A stretch of 64,000 nucleotides of DNA from Butyrivibrio fibrisolvens (GCF_023206215.1 NZ_CP065800.1:3844001-3908000); one strand, 5' to 3'. Positions 53,258 through 62,068 are shown, counted from the first letter of the stretch. The notes: generated by a model from the letters alone, not told the origin. Made by a program: numbers and translations.

Positions 53258-55144
53258 ATGGAATATTTGTATAGGGATGCTCTGTCAAGAGCTGGTAATG
53301 TTCATGCAATAACTGATCTTTGGGATGATTTAAGGGGGAGTATTACAGAAAATGCCAGGAAGTATCTTATCAAAGATGCTGAGCATTATCTTGAATATAG
53401 TTTTGCTCCTATTCCTGCAACTTTATTTATGGACTTTAAGCGTACAGGGAACAGGGTGCGTTTTGAAGATGTTTATTTTAACAAAAGACGTGTGCTTAAT
53501 TCGCTTGTACTCGGTGAATTGTGCGAAGATAAGGGGCGTTTTGTCGATGATATCATAAACGGGATCTATAGCATATGTGAGGAAAGCGCCTGGCAGCTTC
53601 CTGCACATAACTCATATAAGCGCGATACTCCTCAGAATATACTGCCTGATACTGACAGGCCTATAATTGAACTTTTTGCCTGCGAGACAGGGGCTCAGCT
53701 TGCTACTATCTCCTATGTCCTTAAAGATAAACTTGACAGTGTATCTGAGGAGATCTGTCATCGTATTAATTCCGAGCTTACAAAGCGTATCATAAAGCCA
53801 TATCTTAATGAACATTTCTGGTGGATGGGCAGGGAAGACGAGCCTATGTGCAACTGGACTATCTGGTGTACTCAGAACATCCTTCTTACTACTGCCCAGA
53901 TGGACGATCCCACTATACCTTTAGAAGACATTCTAAGCAAAGCTGCAGGATCTGTAGATTATTTTCTCAAAGACTACGGCGATGACGGATGCTGTGATGA
54001 AGGGGCTATGTACTATCATCATGCCGGGCTGTGCATGTATATCACAACTTATCTTCTGGACCTCATGACAGATGGCGCTTTCAAAGGCTGTATGAAGAAT
54101 GCCAAGATCAAAAATATCGCAGAATATATCTCCAATGTTCATATTCATGGTAGTTTTTATCTTAACTATGCAGACTGCGCTCCAATATTAGAGCCTGCCG
54201 GCGCAAGAGAATACCTTCTTGGCAAAATGGTTGACAGTCCGTCTCTCATGTCATATGCTGCGCTGGATTTCAAGGCTTCATTAGACAGCCATGCAAAGTC
54301 ATCTACTGATAGTTCTGCCACTGTCAAAGTCTTAGATGAGCACTATCTTAAGGATGAGATCAATCTCTCCTACAGGCTGCTGACCATAATGTATGAAAAA
54401 GAGATCCTAAACTATGCCAAAGAGAACCCTGATCAGATACCCGCAGGTAATGTATACTATGAAAGCGCCGGTGTATTTGTAACAAGGCATGGCGATATAG
54501 CGCTGTCAGTCAAAGCAGGTGACAATGATGACAGTCACAATCACAATGATACGGGAAGTGTTATTTTATATGCCAAGAACAAACCTGCTCTAATAGATGT
54601 CGGTGTTGAAAGTTATACTGCCAAGACCTTCTCAGAAAGACGCTACGAGATATGGACTATGCAGTCAGGTTATCACAATCTTCCCACTATTGCAGGATAC
54701 GACCAGCTTCCGGGAGTAGATTATCATGCAAGCAACGTACACGTATCTGATGATCTTACCAGCATAGAACTTGATATCCGGGATGCATATCCGCAGGAAT
54801 GCAAGCTAAGATCATACAAAAGGTATGCATCTTTAATATCTGAATGTAAACTAGTCATCAAAGACAGCTGGGAATTTGAAGATGATGCTGACAATAAAGA
54901 TATCATTCTTAACTTCATGACTTATGAAAAGCCGGAAGTTAAGTTATCAGAAGATCCAAGTACAGACGGAATCTTTAAGATCGGCGATCTATGCACCTTT
55001 AAGGTCACTGGAGCCGGCAGATACGAGATAGAGGCAATACCTGTAACTGATCCACGCCTTCAAAAGACCTGGAAACATGAAATATACAGGGTACGCTTCT
55101 ATCCCTGCGAAAGCTCAAATGAATTCACACTTAGCGCAATATAA
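53258..55144 (+). CDS. Heparinase II/III-like polysaccharide lyase, no signal peptide
   Basis: A 628-residue protein of the heparinase II/III class. The N-terminal half is an alpha toroid (PLP-like helices with CNWTIWCTQNILLT and CDEGAMYYHHAGLCMYITT), and the C-terminal half carries the superfamily motif DSHNHNDTGSVILYAKNKPALID and GYHNLPTIAGYDQLPG. No signal peptide was found, so it may act on imported oligosaccharides. The start at 53258 has GGGGGA 6 nt upstream. It ends at a hairpin. The substrate is unknown; uronic-acid containing chains are likely from the family. Confidence 0.88.
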   Translation: MEYLYRDALSRAGNVHAITDLWDDLRGSITENARKYLIKDAEHYLEYSFAPIPATLFMDFKRTGNRVRFEDVYFNKRRVLNSLVLGELCEDKGRFVDDIINGIYSICEESAWQLPAHNSYKRDTPQNILPDTDRPIIELFACETGAQLATISYVLKDKLDSVSEEICHRINSELTKRIIKPYLNEHFWWMGREDEPMCNWTIWCTQNILLTTAQMDDPTIPLEDILSKAAGSVDYFLKDYGDDGCCDEGAMYYHHAGLCMYITTYLLDLMTDGAFKGCMKNAKIKNIAEYISNVHIHGSFYLNYADCAPILEPAGAREYLLGKMVDSPSLMSYAALDFKASLDSHAKSSTDSSATVKVLDEHYLKDEINLSYRLLTIMYEKEILNYAKENPDQIPAGNVYYESAGVFVTRHGDIALSVKAGDNDDSHNHNDTGSVILYAKNKPALIDVGVESYTAKTFSERRYEIWTMQSGYHNLPTIAGYDQLPGVDYHASNVHVSDDLTSIELDIRDAYPQECKLRSYKRYASLISECKLVIKDSWEFEDDADNKDIILNFMTYEKPEVKLSEDPSTDGIFKIGDLCTFKVTGAGRYEIEAIPVTDPRLQKTWKHEIYRVRFYPCESSNEFTLSAI

Positions 55145-55162
55145 CTTGAATTGCTGCTTAGT

Positions 55163-55204
55163 CGGTGCAGTATCCCCAAAAGCTTTACTGGGGATACTGC
55201 ACCG
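55163..55204 (+). terminator. Perfect hairpin after the heparinase gene
   Basis: CGGTGCAGTATCCCC and GGGGATACTGCACCG pair over 15 bp around a 12-nt loop. No T-run follows on the plus strand, so efficiency as a terminator is unsure. Confidence 0.5.
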
Positions 55205-55233
55205 GCTCTATGGCAAGCTTGGGTTAGTAATGA

Positions 55234-55273
55234 AAAGTGCCTCAGAATGCATTTTGCAAACTGAGGCGCACTT
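55234..55273 (-). terminator. Intrinsic terminator of the gene at 55293
   Basis: On the minus strand AAGTGCGCCTCAG and CTGAGGCACTT pair with a 2-nt bulge and are followed by TTCATT. It lies 20 bp after the stop. Confidence 0.65.
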
Positions 55274-55292
55274 ATTATTAACTAACTTTTTT

Positions 55293-56090
55293 TCACTGAA
55301 GAACCACATCTCCGTTATTCTTGAGCATGCTGCGAAGGCTTATGATACGGTCCCAGTTTCCGTCAGATTCTGTCGCCGGTATCCAGCACTTGCCCTGAAG
55401 ATAGATGTAATGATAATAATAGTACATATCTCTTTCAAGTCTCTCTGTAGACAGCCCAAAGAGCTTAGAGAATCTGTTGATCGCAGGAATCTCCTCTTCT
55501 GTATACATAACAGCCATAGCCCCGCTTTCAAGCATAGGGAGTATATGATTCTTGGCATAATCAAAACCTTCATCCCAGGCTCTGTTATCATCCTTGTCTA
55601 TTCCTCGTGAGGGATTATACTCACTTCCGGCCTCATCAAGGATAGCCTTGATAGCATCAAGGCTTGCAATATTGGTATTGGATGAAAGATTGGAAATAAA
55701 ATCACGGAACATAGTAAGTATATTAGTATCATCTGCAACTGAAGCAAACCACATCTTACCATTCTCATCATCAAGGACTATAGCTTTGTCATAGGTAAAT
55801 ACCTCATCACCACTACATCTTGATGCAGTCTGTGAATAGCATATATTCTGGGATATCGCACGAGAATCTTTCATGTTATGAATACATGCATTTAATATAG
55901 CTACCATATACTTGGTATCTACTATAAGCATAAAGGGAAGCTTGGACTTACTGACTCCTACAGCATCTATTGTAAATCGGCCTGCACTTGCGGGCTCTTC
56001 TAAGGCTACAAGGATGCCTTTTCTTATGACTTCTTCACTCTTGTCAGCACGGGTAATCTTTAAATATGTATTAGAAGACAAATAATCCAT
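55293..56090 (-). CDS. Unknown protein, conserved-looking
   Basis: A 265-residue soluble protein that I do not recognise. It has no signal or membrane segment. Regions that look ordered are KIPI-like LPFMLIVDTKYMVAILNAC, GKMWFASVADDTNILTMF and the tail YYYYHYIYLQGKCWIPATES, rich in Tyr. Cysteines occur at several points but no metal motif is complete. The start at 56090 has GAAGG upstream (GAAGGTTTCT). It is flanked by two terminator-like hairpins and is transcribed alone. Function unknown. Confidence 0.6.
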   Translation of the reverse strand: MDYLSSNTYLKITRADKSEEVIRKGILVALEEPASAGRFTIDAVGVSKSKLPFMLIVDTKYMVAILNACIHNMKDSRAISQNICYSQTASRCSGDEVFTYDKAIVLDDENGKMWFASVADDTNILTMFRDFISNLSSNTNIASLDAIKAILDEAGSEYNPSRGIDKDDNRAWDEGFDYAKNHILPMLESGAMAVMYTEEEIPAINRFSKLFGLSTERLERDMYYYYHYIYLQGKCWIPATESDGNWDRIISLRSMLKNNGDVVLQ

Positions 56091-56303
56091 AGAAACCTTC
56101 CCCTTCCTAGGAATATCAAAAAGTTTTAGCTATTTCTACTCCCACATAATAATCTGTCAAAACCACAATACGAGCGGTTCTACTGGTTTTTATTAAATTC
56201 AAGTTATCTAATATAATAATAACACATCCTGTCATGTTATTGTAAAAAGACAAATAAAAAAATCGGCAAATCGCACATGTTGTGGATTCTGATCTAAAAA
56301 TGT

Positions 56304-58214
56304 TCACTTAGTCTTTATCGCTACTTCTTTTCCGGAAAATGCCATACCCAGCTTGATGATATCATGAATCCCAGCTTGTACCATTTCAGAGTCATAGTGC
56401 TTGTTATCTATTTGTTTCAGAGCTTTATCAGCGAGTTTAGATAATGCGTTTTGCTCCATATCTTTTTCCCATTTTATTTCTATAATTATCCCGGCATGGT
56501 TTTTATCTTTTGGGAAAAGACTGACATCATATCTACCATCTCCAGACTCACGATTTGATTTGATCTTGTACTGGTTATCCATTAGAGCAATCAGGCCAAG
56601 AACAAGTCCATGATAAAATCCTTCTGCTCCGGCATCGTAGAAGCTTATAGATTTGGTCATGTATTCGCCAACTGCCTTCTGAAGTCTGTCTTTATCATTT
56701 GAATAAAGACTCTCTGCGATAATATTGGAAGTAGCATCTTTGATAACTCCAATTGTTGTATAGTATGACAATATCTCGCTTTTATAAACTGCAAAGATTT
56801 CATTATTTGGAATTGCTATTTCACACAGATAACTTCCATCTGCCTGCAACTGTTTTTTAACTGGTTTTAAATAGCCTGCAACAAGAAGTATGCTGTATAT
56901 ATTTGCTGGATCATCAGACAGGGATCTGTAAACAGTTGTCTGGTTGATCCTTGCCACTACTTTTTCGCCCTGCATTAAAGCAAGTAGCCTTTCATAAACA
57001 TCATCAGAAGATACCTTCATAACATCTTCTATGATTTCATTTCTACCCGCATTAACCCAATATGCCTGGGGATTGCAATCTTTTGATATGTAATTGATAA
57101 CAGACCATGGGTTATAGATTTCCTGATTACCAAAAATATATCCATCGTACCATTGCTGCAGCTCTTTTTCCTTATGAGTACATCCATAGTATTCCAGCAT
57201 CTGATGTACTTCTGGATAGGTAAATCCAAAGAAGCTTTCGAAATCATCGTCTAGTACGGTATTGACTGAAAGATTATTAAGTCCACTGAAAATGCTCTCC
57301 TGAGCTATGCTAAGAATTCCTGTAAGGAAGCCATATGCAAGATACTTGTTATCTTTGAATCCTCCGGAAAACAGATTACGCATAAATCCTATTATTTCGT
57401 CATAGAAATTTTTGGAATAGCCTTCCTGAATTGGCGTATCATACTCATCTACGATTATTATGGCATTCGTTTCGTAGTGCTTATATAACATTCTGGAAAG
57501 ATTCTCCAAAGCTGCGGATAGTTCCACCTCGTTTGCAGAGCCATTTACTATCTTGTTGTAATAAGCCTTTTCATAATCCGCCAATTTAGGACTATCAGCC
57601 AGCTTGTCATGCCTGCCATATTCAGTCTGAAGGAGAGCTGACAATTTTGATAAAGTAGCTTCCCAAGAATCAAACTTTACATCTTTGAAAGATAAGAATA
57701 TAACTGGGTATTTACCCTGATGTCTCGTATATTCTTCTCCACAGGCCCATATTCTCTTATCTTTGAAATATATGCTGGTGTCTTCTTCTGACATTTCAAA
57801 GAAAACCCTGAGCATATCCATGTTGAGAGTTTTTCCAAATCTTCTAGGTCTGGTGAACAGTGAAACCAAGGGCTTTTTGTCGAGAAAATCCTTGATAAGC
57901 AAAGTTTTATCAACGTAATAGTATTCGGATTGAGCACGAACATAGTCAGAAATTCCGATGGGAAGAGGCTTTCTGAACATAGTAGCATTAGGCGCGGTGG
58001 AATTATCAGTGTTTGGTACAAGAACGGCTTTGTTATCACTTTTCCTGTACTCCCCTGTTTTAACTCTGCTATCTTCCGGCTTAACAACATCATCTGGAAT
58101 CTGCCAAATTCTACCTTCTTTATACGCACCAGGGATCTTGCCTCTATTGCACAAATATGAAACTGTCCGTTCGGATATTCCCCATTCAATTGCGATTTCT
58201 TTGCTAGTTTTCAT
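56304..58214 (-). CDS. HTH-AAA-ATPase-PD-(D/E)XK protein
   Basis: A 636-residue protein with an added N-terminal excisionase-like helix-turn-helix (1-48: MKTSKEIAIEWGISERTVSY, IPGAYKEGRIWQIP). Residues about 84-400 are the predicted AAA-ATPase-like domain: LPIGISDYVRAQSEYYYVDK and RPRRFGKTL (122-130). The C-terminal part has the PD-(D/E)XK nuclease core RYDVSLFPKD and IIIEIKW (Glu579, Lys581). Proteins with the last two domains are common in Clostridia and Bacteroides and have no proven role. The start at 58214 has GGAGA 6 nt upstream. Five copies of a 14-bp motif precede it. Confidence 0.88.
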   Translation of the reverse strand: MKTSKEIAIEWGISERTVSYLCNRGKIPGAYKEGRIWQIPDDVVKPEDSRVKTGEYRKSDNKAVLVPNTDNSTAPNATMFRKPLPIGISDYVRAQSEYYYVDKTLLIKDFLDKKPLVSLFTRPRRFGKTLNMDMLRVFFEMSEEDTSIYFKDKRIWACGEEYTRHQGKYPVIFLSFKDVKFDSWEATLSKLSALLQTEYGRHDKLADSPKLADYEKAYYNKIVNGSANEVELSAALENLSRMLYKHYETNAIIIVDEYDTPIQEGYSKNFYDEIIGFMRNLFSGGFKDNKYLAYGFLTGILSIAQESIFSGLNNLSVNTVLDDDFESFFGFTYPEVHQMLEYYGCTHKEKELQQWYDGYIFGNQEIYNPWSVINYISKDCNPQAYWVNAGRNEIIEDVMKVSSDDVYERLLALMQGEKVVARINQTTVYRSLSDDPANIYSILLVAGYLKPVKKQLQADGSYLCEIAIPNNEIFAVYKSEILSYYTTIGVIKDATSNIIAESLYSNDKDRLQKAVGEYMTKSISFYDAGAEGFYHGLVLGLIALMDNQYKIKSNRESGDGRYDVSLFPKDKNHAGIIIEIKWEKDMEQNALSKLADKALKQIDNKHYDSEMVQAGIHDIIKLGMAFSGKEVAIKTK

Positions 58215-58267
58215 ATATTCTCCAAAATCAGTAGACGTTTTTACGATACATTCTACTACTATTATAA

Positions 58268-58383
58268 ATATATTGCGGCAATATATCAAGTTTTGGAGGA
58301 TTTTTGCCGCAATATATCATTTTCCACGGTAATATATCAAACTTTTTGCGGCAATATATCATGTCGTTTTGATATATTGCCGC
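58268..58383. repeat. Array of five 14-bp motifs before the HTH-AAA-nuclease gene
   Basis: Motif GCGGCAATATATCA occurs directly at 58275, 58306 (one change), 58326 (degenerate) and 58348, and inverted at 58370-58383 (exact). Start-to-start distances are 31, 20 and 22 bp, near whole helical turns. The first copy lies inside the 19-bp palindrome ATATATTGCGGCAATATAT (58268-58286). Confidence 0.9.
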
Positions 58384-58589
58384 AAATCATCACAATTTCT
58401 TATCTTGTTCAGCCCATATCTTCTTGTATACGTAATGACTCAAAGCTTCATCGAATTTTCATCTCCCAATGCACCCAACTATAAGCACACCGGCTTATGC
58501 TATTTAGTTTTTTACTCATTTTATCAAGAGCTACTCCAAATACTTCTGTATAATTAAATTACGATATCGTAACAGAAAGGACCAAGAGC
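58384..58589 (+). promoter_or_regulatory. Control region of the AraC-GGDEF gene
   Basis: A plus-strand TATAAT lies at 58549-58554, without a good -35. A perfect 14-bp palindrome TTACGATATCGTAA (58559-58572) lies at the predicted start site. No gene was seen in the rest. Confidence 0.5.
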
Positions 58590-59426
58590 ATGGAAAATAT
58601 TCAGCTGCTTATAGAAGCTATGGAATATATAGAAGACAATCTATCCCAGCCGCTTAAAACAGATACTATTGCTGATCATTTGTACTGCTCAAAGTCTACT
58701 ATTGAGAAGCTTTTCAGGTACATTAACAACATCAGTATCAGGGATTATATAATTCGAAGGCGTATGAGTAAGGCCTCAAAAGAGATTGTCCATAATCCGG
58801 AAAAGTCCTTGCTTAATATTGGTTTGGACTATGGTTATAGCAGCAATGAAGCCTTTTCAAGAGCTTTCTACAGCGTATGGCAGGTCTCACCTTCAGAGTT
58901 TAGAAATAATCCCTCTGAATTTGAACTGTTTCCCGGTTACAAACTTGACCGGGAGCTAATGGAGGAAAAGACAATGACTGATAGGAAAAAGATTGATATA
59001 AGTAAGCTTTATGATTGCATCAAAGAAAGAAAAGACTGTTATCTGGTGCTTGGTGATATCAAGAGCCTTATTCCGGTAAATGAGATTTCCCATAAAGCAG
59101 GAGATCTGGCAATAATAACTGCCATGAAGCGCATGGAGCAGGCATCCGGCGACGAGGATATCGTTTTTCGAATTGGCGGTGATGAATTCGTGATCCTGAC
59201 AAATTCCAAGGATGAAGACTATGCAAGAAGTATATGCGAAAAGATCATCAGCCACAACGAAGAGGTTATATCCTGGAATGGACAAGAAATCCCGCTCTCA
59301 TTGTATGTAAAATTAGTGCGTTATGAAGGTGGAACAGCTCTTCGATATTCTGAGTTTTTCACAATGCTTCAGAATGAGCTTAGTGAAGAATTCAAGAACC
59401 AGTATCCTGGCAGACTTTCCGATTAA
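58590..59426 (+). CDS. AraC-type DNA-binding domain fused to GGDEF
   Basis: A 278-residue protein. Residues about 5-105 are an AraC-type double helix-turn-helix (LKTDTIADHLYCSKSTIEKL and LDYGYSSNEAFSRAFYSVWQ, ending in the family's PSEFR). From about 148 a short GGDEF domain follows: DIKSLIPVNEISHKAGDLAI and RIGGDEFVIL (GGDEF 196-200). The GGDEF signature is intact, so c-di-GMP synthesis is possible, though the domain is shorter than usual. This puts a DNA-binding and a second-messenger domain in one cytoplasmic protein. The start has AAAGGA 8 nt upstream. Confidence 0.88.
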   Translation: MENIQLLIEAMEYIEDNLSQPLKTDTIADHLYCSKSTIEKLFRYINNISIRDYIIRRRMSKASKEIVHNPEKSLLNIGLDYGYSSNEAFSRAFYSVWQVSPSEFRNNPSEFELFPGYKLDRELMEEKTMTDRKKIDISKLYDCIKERKDCYLVLGDIKSLIPVNEISHKAGDLAIITAMKRMEQASGDEDIVFRIGGDEFVILTNSKDEDYARSICEKIISHNEEVISWNGQEIPLSLYVKLVRYEGGTALRYSEFFTMLQNELSEEFKNQYPGRLSD

Positions 59427-59652
59427 TGTTTTAAGGGGCTGTCGCACTAGATGATTTGATCATCTTTAAGAGCAAGAAAGCATTTTTGTTTTTGATCAAA
59501 CTTAGTTTTATCCATATTCAGAGTTATATATCAGATTTTTATATAATTTCGAAGGAGCCGAACCTACATAATATAGATTCAGCTCCCTAATCATTTTATT
59601 CGCTTTATTTCATTTTTTTGCCAGTCTTGCGATAATCTATTCACATATTATC
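59427..59652. other. Gap after the AraC-GGDEF gene
   Basis: AAGGGGCTGTCGCACTA at 59433-59449 looks like the end of some clostridial insertion sequences, but no matching partner or transposase was found. A hairpin GGAGCCGAA with TTCAGCTCC (59554-59586) may end the HigA transcript. Nothing else supported. Confidence 0.3.
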
Positions 59653-59976
59653 CTATGTTTTATCTACATTAACAGCAACAAATGAAAGTTCAGACTCTTC
59701 ACCTTTATCTAATATACTCAAAAGTCTACAAGCTGGTCCTGTAGGATGTGTTCGCCCCAGTTCCCAAGCCTCGACCGTCTTTTTTGACACTCCCATATAA
59801 TTAGCAAAAACAGTTTGTGTCATACCGGCTTTGTTACGTATACTCTTGATCTGACTATTCGAATACTTGGTTACAGGAGCGATCACAAATGCTGTCTTCT
59901 TAGCCTTACCAATGCCTTTTTCATAATCTATAGCTTCTTGTAATCCTTCACATAAATCGTCAAATAATGAACTCAT
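59653..59976 (-). CDS. HigA-type antitoxin
   Basis: A 107-residue protein with an XRE helix-turn-helix in its middle: SIRNKAGMTQTVFANYMGVS then KKTVEAWELGR. It is the downstream gene of a toxin-antitoxin pair; its ATG overlaps the toxin stop as ATGA. The reverse order (toxin first) is the usual HigBA arrangement. It should bind the palindrome in the promoter at 60357-60385 and repress the pair. Confidence 0.87.
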   Translation of the reverse strand: MSSLFDDLCEGLQEAIDYEKGIGKAKKTAFVIAPVTKYSNSQIKSIRNKAGMTQTVFANYMGVSKKTVEAWELGRTHPTGPACRLLSILDKGEESELSFVAVNVDKT

Positions 59977-60332
59977 GATCTGTCCCTCCTGTTCTTGGCA
60001 GCCTCTTCCTTAAGGGATTTTACAAGTTTCTTCAGAATCTGCTTTTCATTTGGTGTAAGATTATCCTGCTCATCTTTTGTAAAAGCTGTGATCAGATAAA
60101 TCACTTCATATTCTTCAAAATCTGTATAACATACCCTTATGCTTCCACTCTTTCCTCTATTCTCCAAAGGAAATCTTACTTTACGTATTCCGCCGGTACC
60201 TTCCATCACTGGTCCAGATAACGGATCTTTCAACAGCCATAATTGAAGTGCTGTTAGCTCTTTGTCCGTTAATCCTATTTCTTTCCATCTTTTAGTAAAT
60301 AAGGGAACTTCTATAAAAGTTCTGCTCAACAT
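59973..60332 (-). CDS. RelE/HigB-type toxin
   Basis: A 119-residue small basic RNase-type toxin. The RelE-like core has FTKRWKEIGLTDKELTALQL, GPVMEGTGGIRKVRFPLENR, GKSGSIRVCYTDF and VIYLITAFTKDEQDNLT. The start at 60332 (MLSRTFIEVP) is chosen because the promoter predicts a transcript start near 60350, which makes earlier ATG or GTG codons leaderless. Overlaps the antitoxin start by four bases. It should inhibit translation by cutting mRNA; this is family knowledge. Confidence 0.87.
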   Translation of the reverse strand: MLSRTFIEVPLFTKRWKEIGLTDKELTALQLWLLKDPLSGPVMEGTGGIRKVRFPLENRGKSGSIRVCYTDFEEYEVIYLITAFTKDEQDNLTPNEKQILKKLVKSLKEEAAKNRRDRS

Positions 60333-60352
60333 ATAATCTTCTAATCTCATAA

Positions 60353-60610
60353 TCACAATATACACCCTACAATGTAGGGTGTCAATGATACAAGTCTTAT
60401 ACTTTCATAGTCAGCAATAATATATTTCAGTAACATTCCAGGTATCATTCTGATAATAACCAATCCATTCTCCTTAACAGAATCGACCATATTTTTCAAG
60501 ATATTTTCAGGATTAGACAGATGCCTAAGTACAGACTGGCATATTGCAATATCATACTCTTCAGTTGGCACATATTCATTTAGATCAACAACAGCCAATC
60601 CATAGAACAA
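60353..60610 (-). pseudogene. Remnant of a SAM-dependent methyltransferase
   Basis: An 85-residue frame holds a C-terminal methyltransferase piece: DIAICQSVLRHLSNPENILK and VKENGLVIIRM, that is motif IV and the following helices. The SAM-binding motif I is missing. The frame begins without a ribosome site. It ends inside the higBA promoter. I read it as a truncated leftover. Confidence 0.6.
60357..60385 (-). promoter_or_regulatory. higBA promoter with operator palindrome in the spacer
   Basis: TTGACA (60380-60385), 17-bp spacer, TATATT (60357-60362) on the minus strand. The spacer is a perfect palindrome: ACACCCTACA and TGTAGGGTGT around one base (60362-60382). It also overlaps the end of the methyltransferase remnant. 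Confidence 0.85.
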
Positions 60611-60777
60611 AGGTACTCATAAAAAGTCTGATATTCCGGAACCTCCCACTTGCCTTCTACATATGCAAGCAGATCGGTATCAGCTCTGTAATCTTCGATT
60701 GCACATTTGCCATATGAGTATAAATGGTCACAATCTTTTCCCAGCCAGAAATTCCCAGACTCCACATCATAAACCAT
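60580..60777 (-). pseudogene. Unidentified fragment, perhaps the 5' part of a lost gene
   Basis: A 65-residue frame MVYDVESGNFWLGKDCDHLY ends KWEVPEYQTFYEYLCSMDW. It overlaps the methyltransferase remnant by about 30 bp in another frame, as if joined by a deletion. No homology recognised. Confidence 0.4.
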
Positions 60778-60801
60778 AATTTGCCTTTTATATATTACGT
60801 G

Positions 60802-61575
60802 TTATATACCCAATAGAATATCAGAATACTTCTTGCGGCCCAGCTCGCCAAAATCAAGTTTCTTTTTCTCAAAACCGTAAATAAGTATACCTTCTTTACC
60901 TTGTTCAAGTTCAGCGCATACTTTTCCTGACGCATCTACAAAACATGTTGGTGCAGTTTGATTAGGAAAAGTTGCATTAACTGTCAAACACGGAGTTACA
61001 TTCTCTACTGCTCTGGTTATAATATGACTTCTTATAAGCTGATATCTGTTATCATCTGCTTTATCAGCAACATCATAGAAAAGAAATATATTCAAATCTG
61101 TGTTTTCCAAATACAATTGCCTGAAGTATTCTGGAAATCGTATTTCATAACAGATTCTTACTCCAACACGCAGGCCAGCGATATCAAAAATTCCAGCTTC
61201 TTCACCAGCACTAAAGTTATCTGCGTCCCAACCATACAAAGCTCTTTTGCCGTACCACTGCATAGGCTTGCCCGGAGAAAAATAATATGCTCTGTTATAG
61301 TATTTGCTGTTCTCATAAGCGATTGTTCCGATAATAATGCTGATTCCGTATCCTTCAGACATGCTTTGAAAATCAGCTAATATTTCACGTATTTTACAAT
61401 CATCCACCTCTGCCGAACTTTCAATATCACGAGGGGGATAACCTGACAAAGAGCATTCTGGAAAAACTATAAGCTCAACCTTTTGCCCAGAAGCTTCAAC
61501 TATAGCTCTTTTAATTGTTTCTATATTGTCATTGATATTCCCAGATACTGCAAATTGATAAGCTGCTATTTTCAT
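60802..61575 (-). CDS. Carbon-nitrogen hydrolase (nitrilase superfamily)
   Basis: A 257-residue cytoplasmic amidase-like enzyme. The catalytic triad is intact: Glu40 in VFPECSLSG, Lys110 in YGKRALYGWD and Cys142 in VRICYEIRFPE. The family hydrolyses nonpeptide C-N bonds such as omega-amides; the substrate is unknown. It starts at 61575 with GGAGGT 6 nt upstream. It overlaps the stop of the HAD remnant (ATGA), so an operon with the upstream pieces existed. Confidence 0.9.
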   Translation of the reverse strand: MKIAAYQFAVSGNINDNIETIKRAIVEASGQKVELIVFPECSLSGYPPRDIESSAEVDDCKIREILADFQSMSEGYGISIIIGTIAYENSKYYNRAYYFSPGKPMQWYGKRALYGWDADNFSAGEEAGIFDIAGLRVGVRICYEIRFPEYFRQLYLENTDLNIFLFYDVADKADDNRYQLIRSHIITRAVENVTPCLTVNATFPNQTAPTCFVDASGKVCAELEQGKEGILIYGFEKKKLDFGELGRKKYSDILLGI

Positions 61576-61868
61576 AGTACCTCCAGTAGTTCTGATAAAC
61601 TATCCATTTCATAATCCGGTCTTTCGCTTTCATCAGAGAAAATCCAATATTGCCCCATGCCTTGCTTAACCCAGATAGTTTTCATTCCCATTTTCTTAGC
61701 AGGCACAATATCATAGTCTATCCGGTCTCCAATCATAACAGCCTGATTAGCAGAACAGTTGGCTCTTTCAAGAGCAATCTCAAACATTCTTCTATCTGGC
61801 TTTGCAACACCTTCTTCTGCTGATGCCACGATAACATCTACGTACTTTCTTATCCCAAACTTTTCCAA
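61572..61868 (-). pseudogene. C-terminal part of a HAD hydrolase
   Basis: A 98-residue frame with the C-terminal HAD motifs EEGVAKPDRRMFEIAL and MIGDRIDYDI. The N-terminal DxD motif is absent. In the same frame just upstream there is a stop, and the frame beginning LEKFGIRKY joins the end of the kinase fragment in another frame. A deletion appears to have joined two genes. Confidence 0.75.
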
Positions 61869-62037
61869 GCGCTGCTACTTCTTCCTCTGTTCTCTGAACA
61901 CTGTATTCATATTTATCATCTGTTTTCGGGAAATAATAATCTTCGATATCTCTGAATTCATAATGAAGCTGCTTTGCCAATGCTCTCCCCAAAGTACTTT
62001 TACCAGCTCCATTTAAACCACAAATAATGATACGCAT
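61792..62037 (-). pseudogene. N-terminal part of a nucleotide kinase-like ATPase
   Basis: Starts MRIIICGLNGAGKSTLGRAL at 62037, with the Walker A GLNGAGKST. The native part continues to about RTEEEVAAL, then the frame enters the HAD sequence and ends with unrelated residues. About two thirds of the kinase is missing. Confidence 0.75.
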
Positions 62038-62068
62038 ATTATAATGATTTAACTCCCAACACTTTTTA

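Noticed and set aside
59433..59449. Insertion sequence end (GGGGCTGTCGCAC)
   Set aside because: The string resembles ends of some clostridial elements, but no opposite end, target duplication or transposase frame was found nearby.
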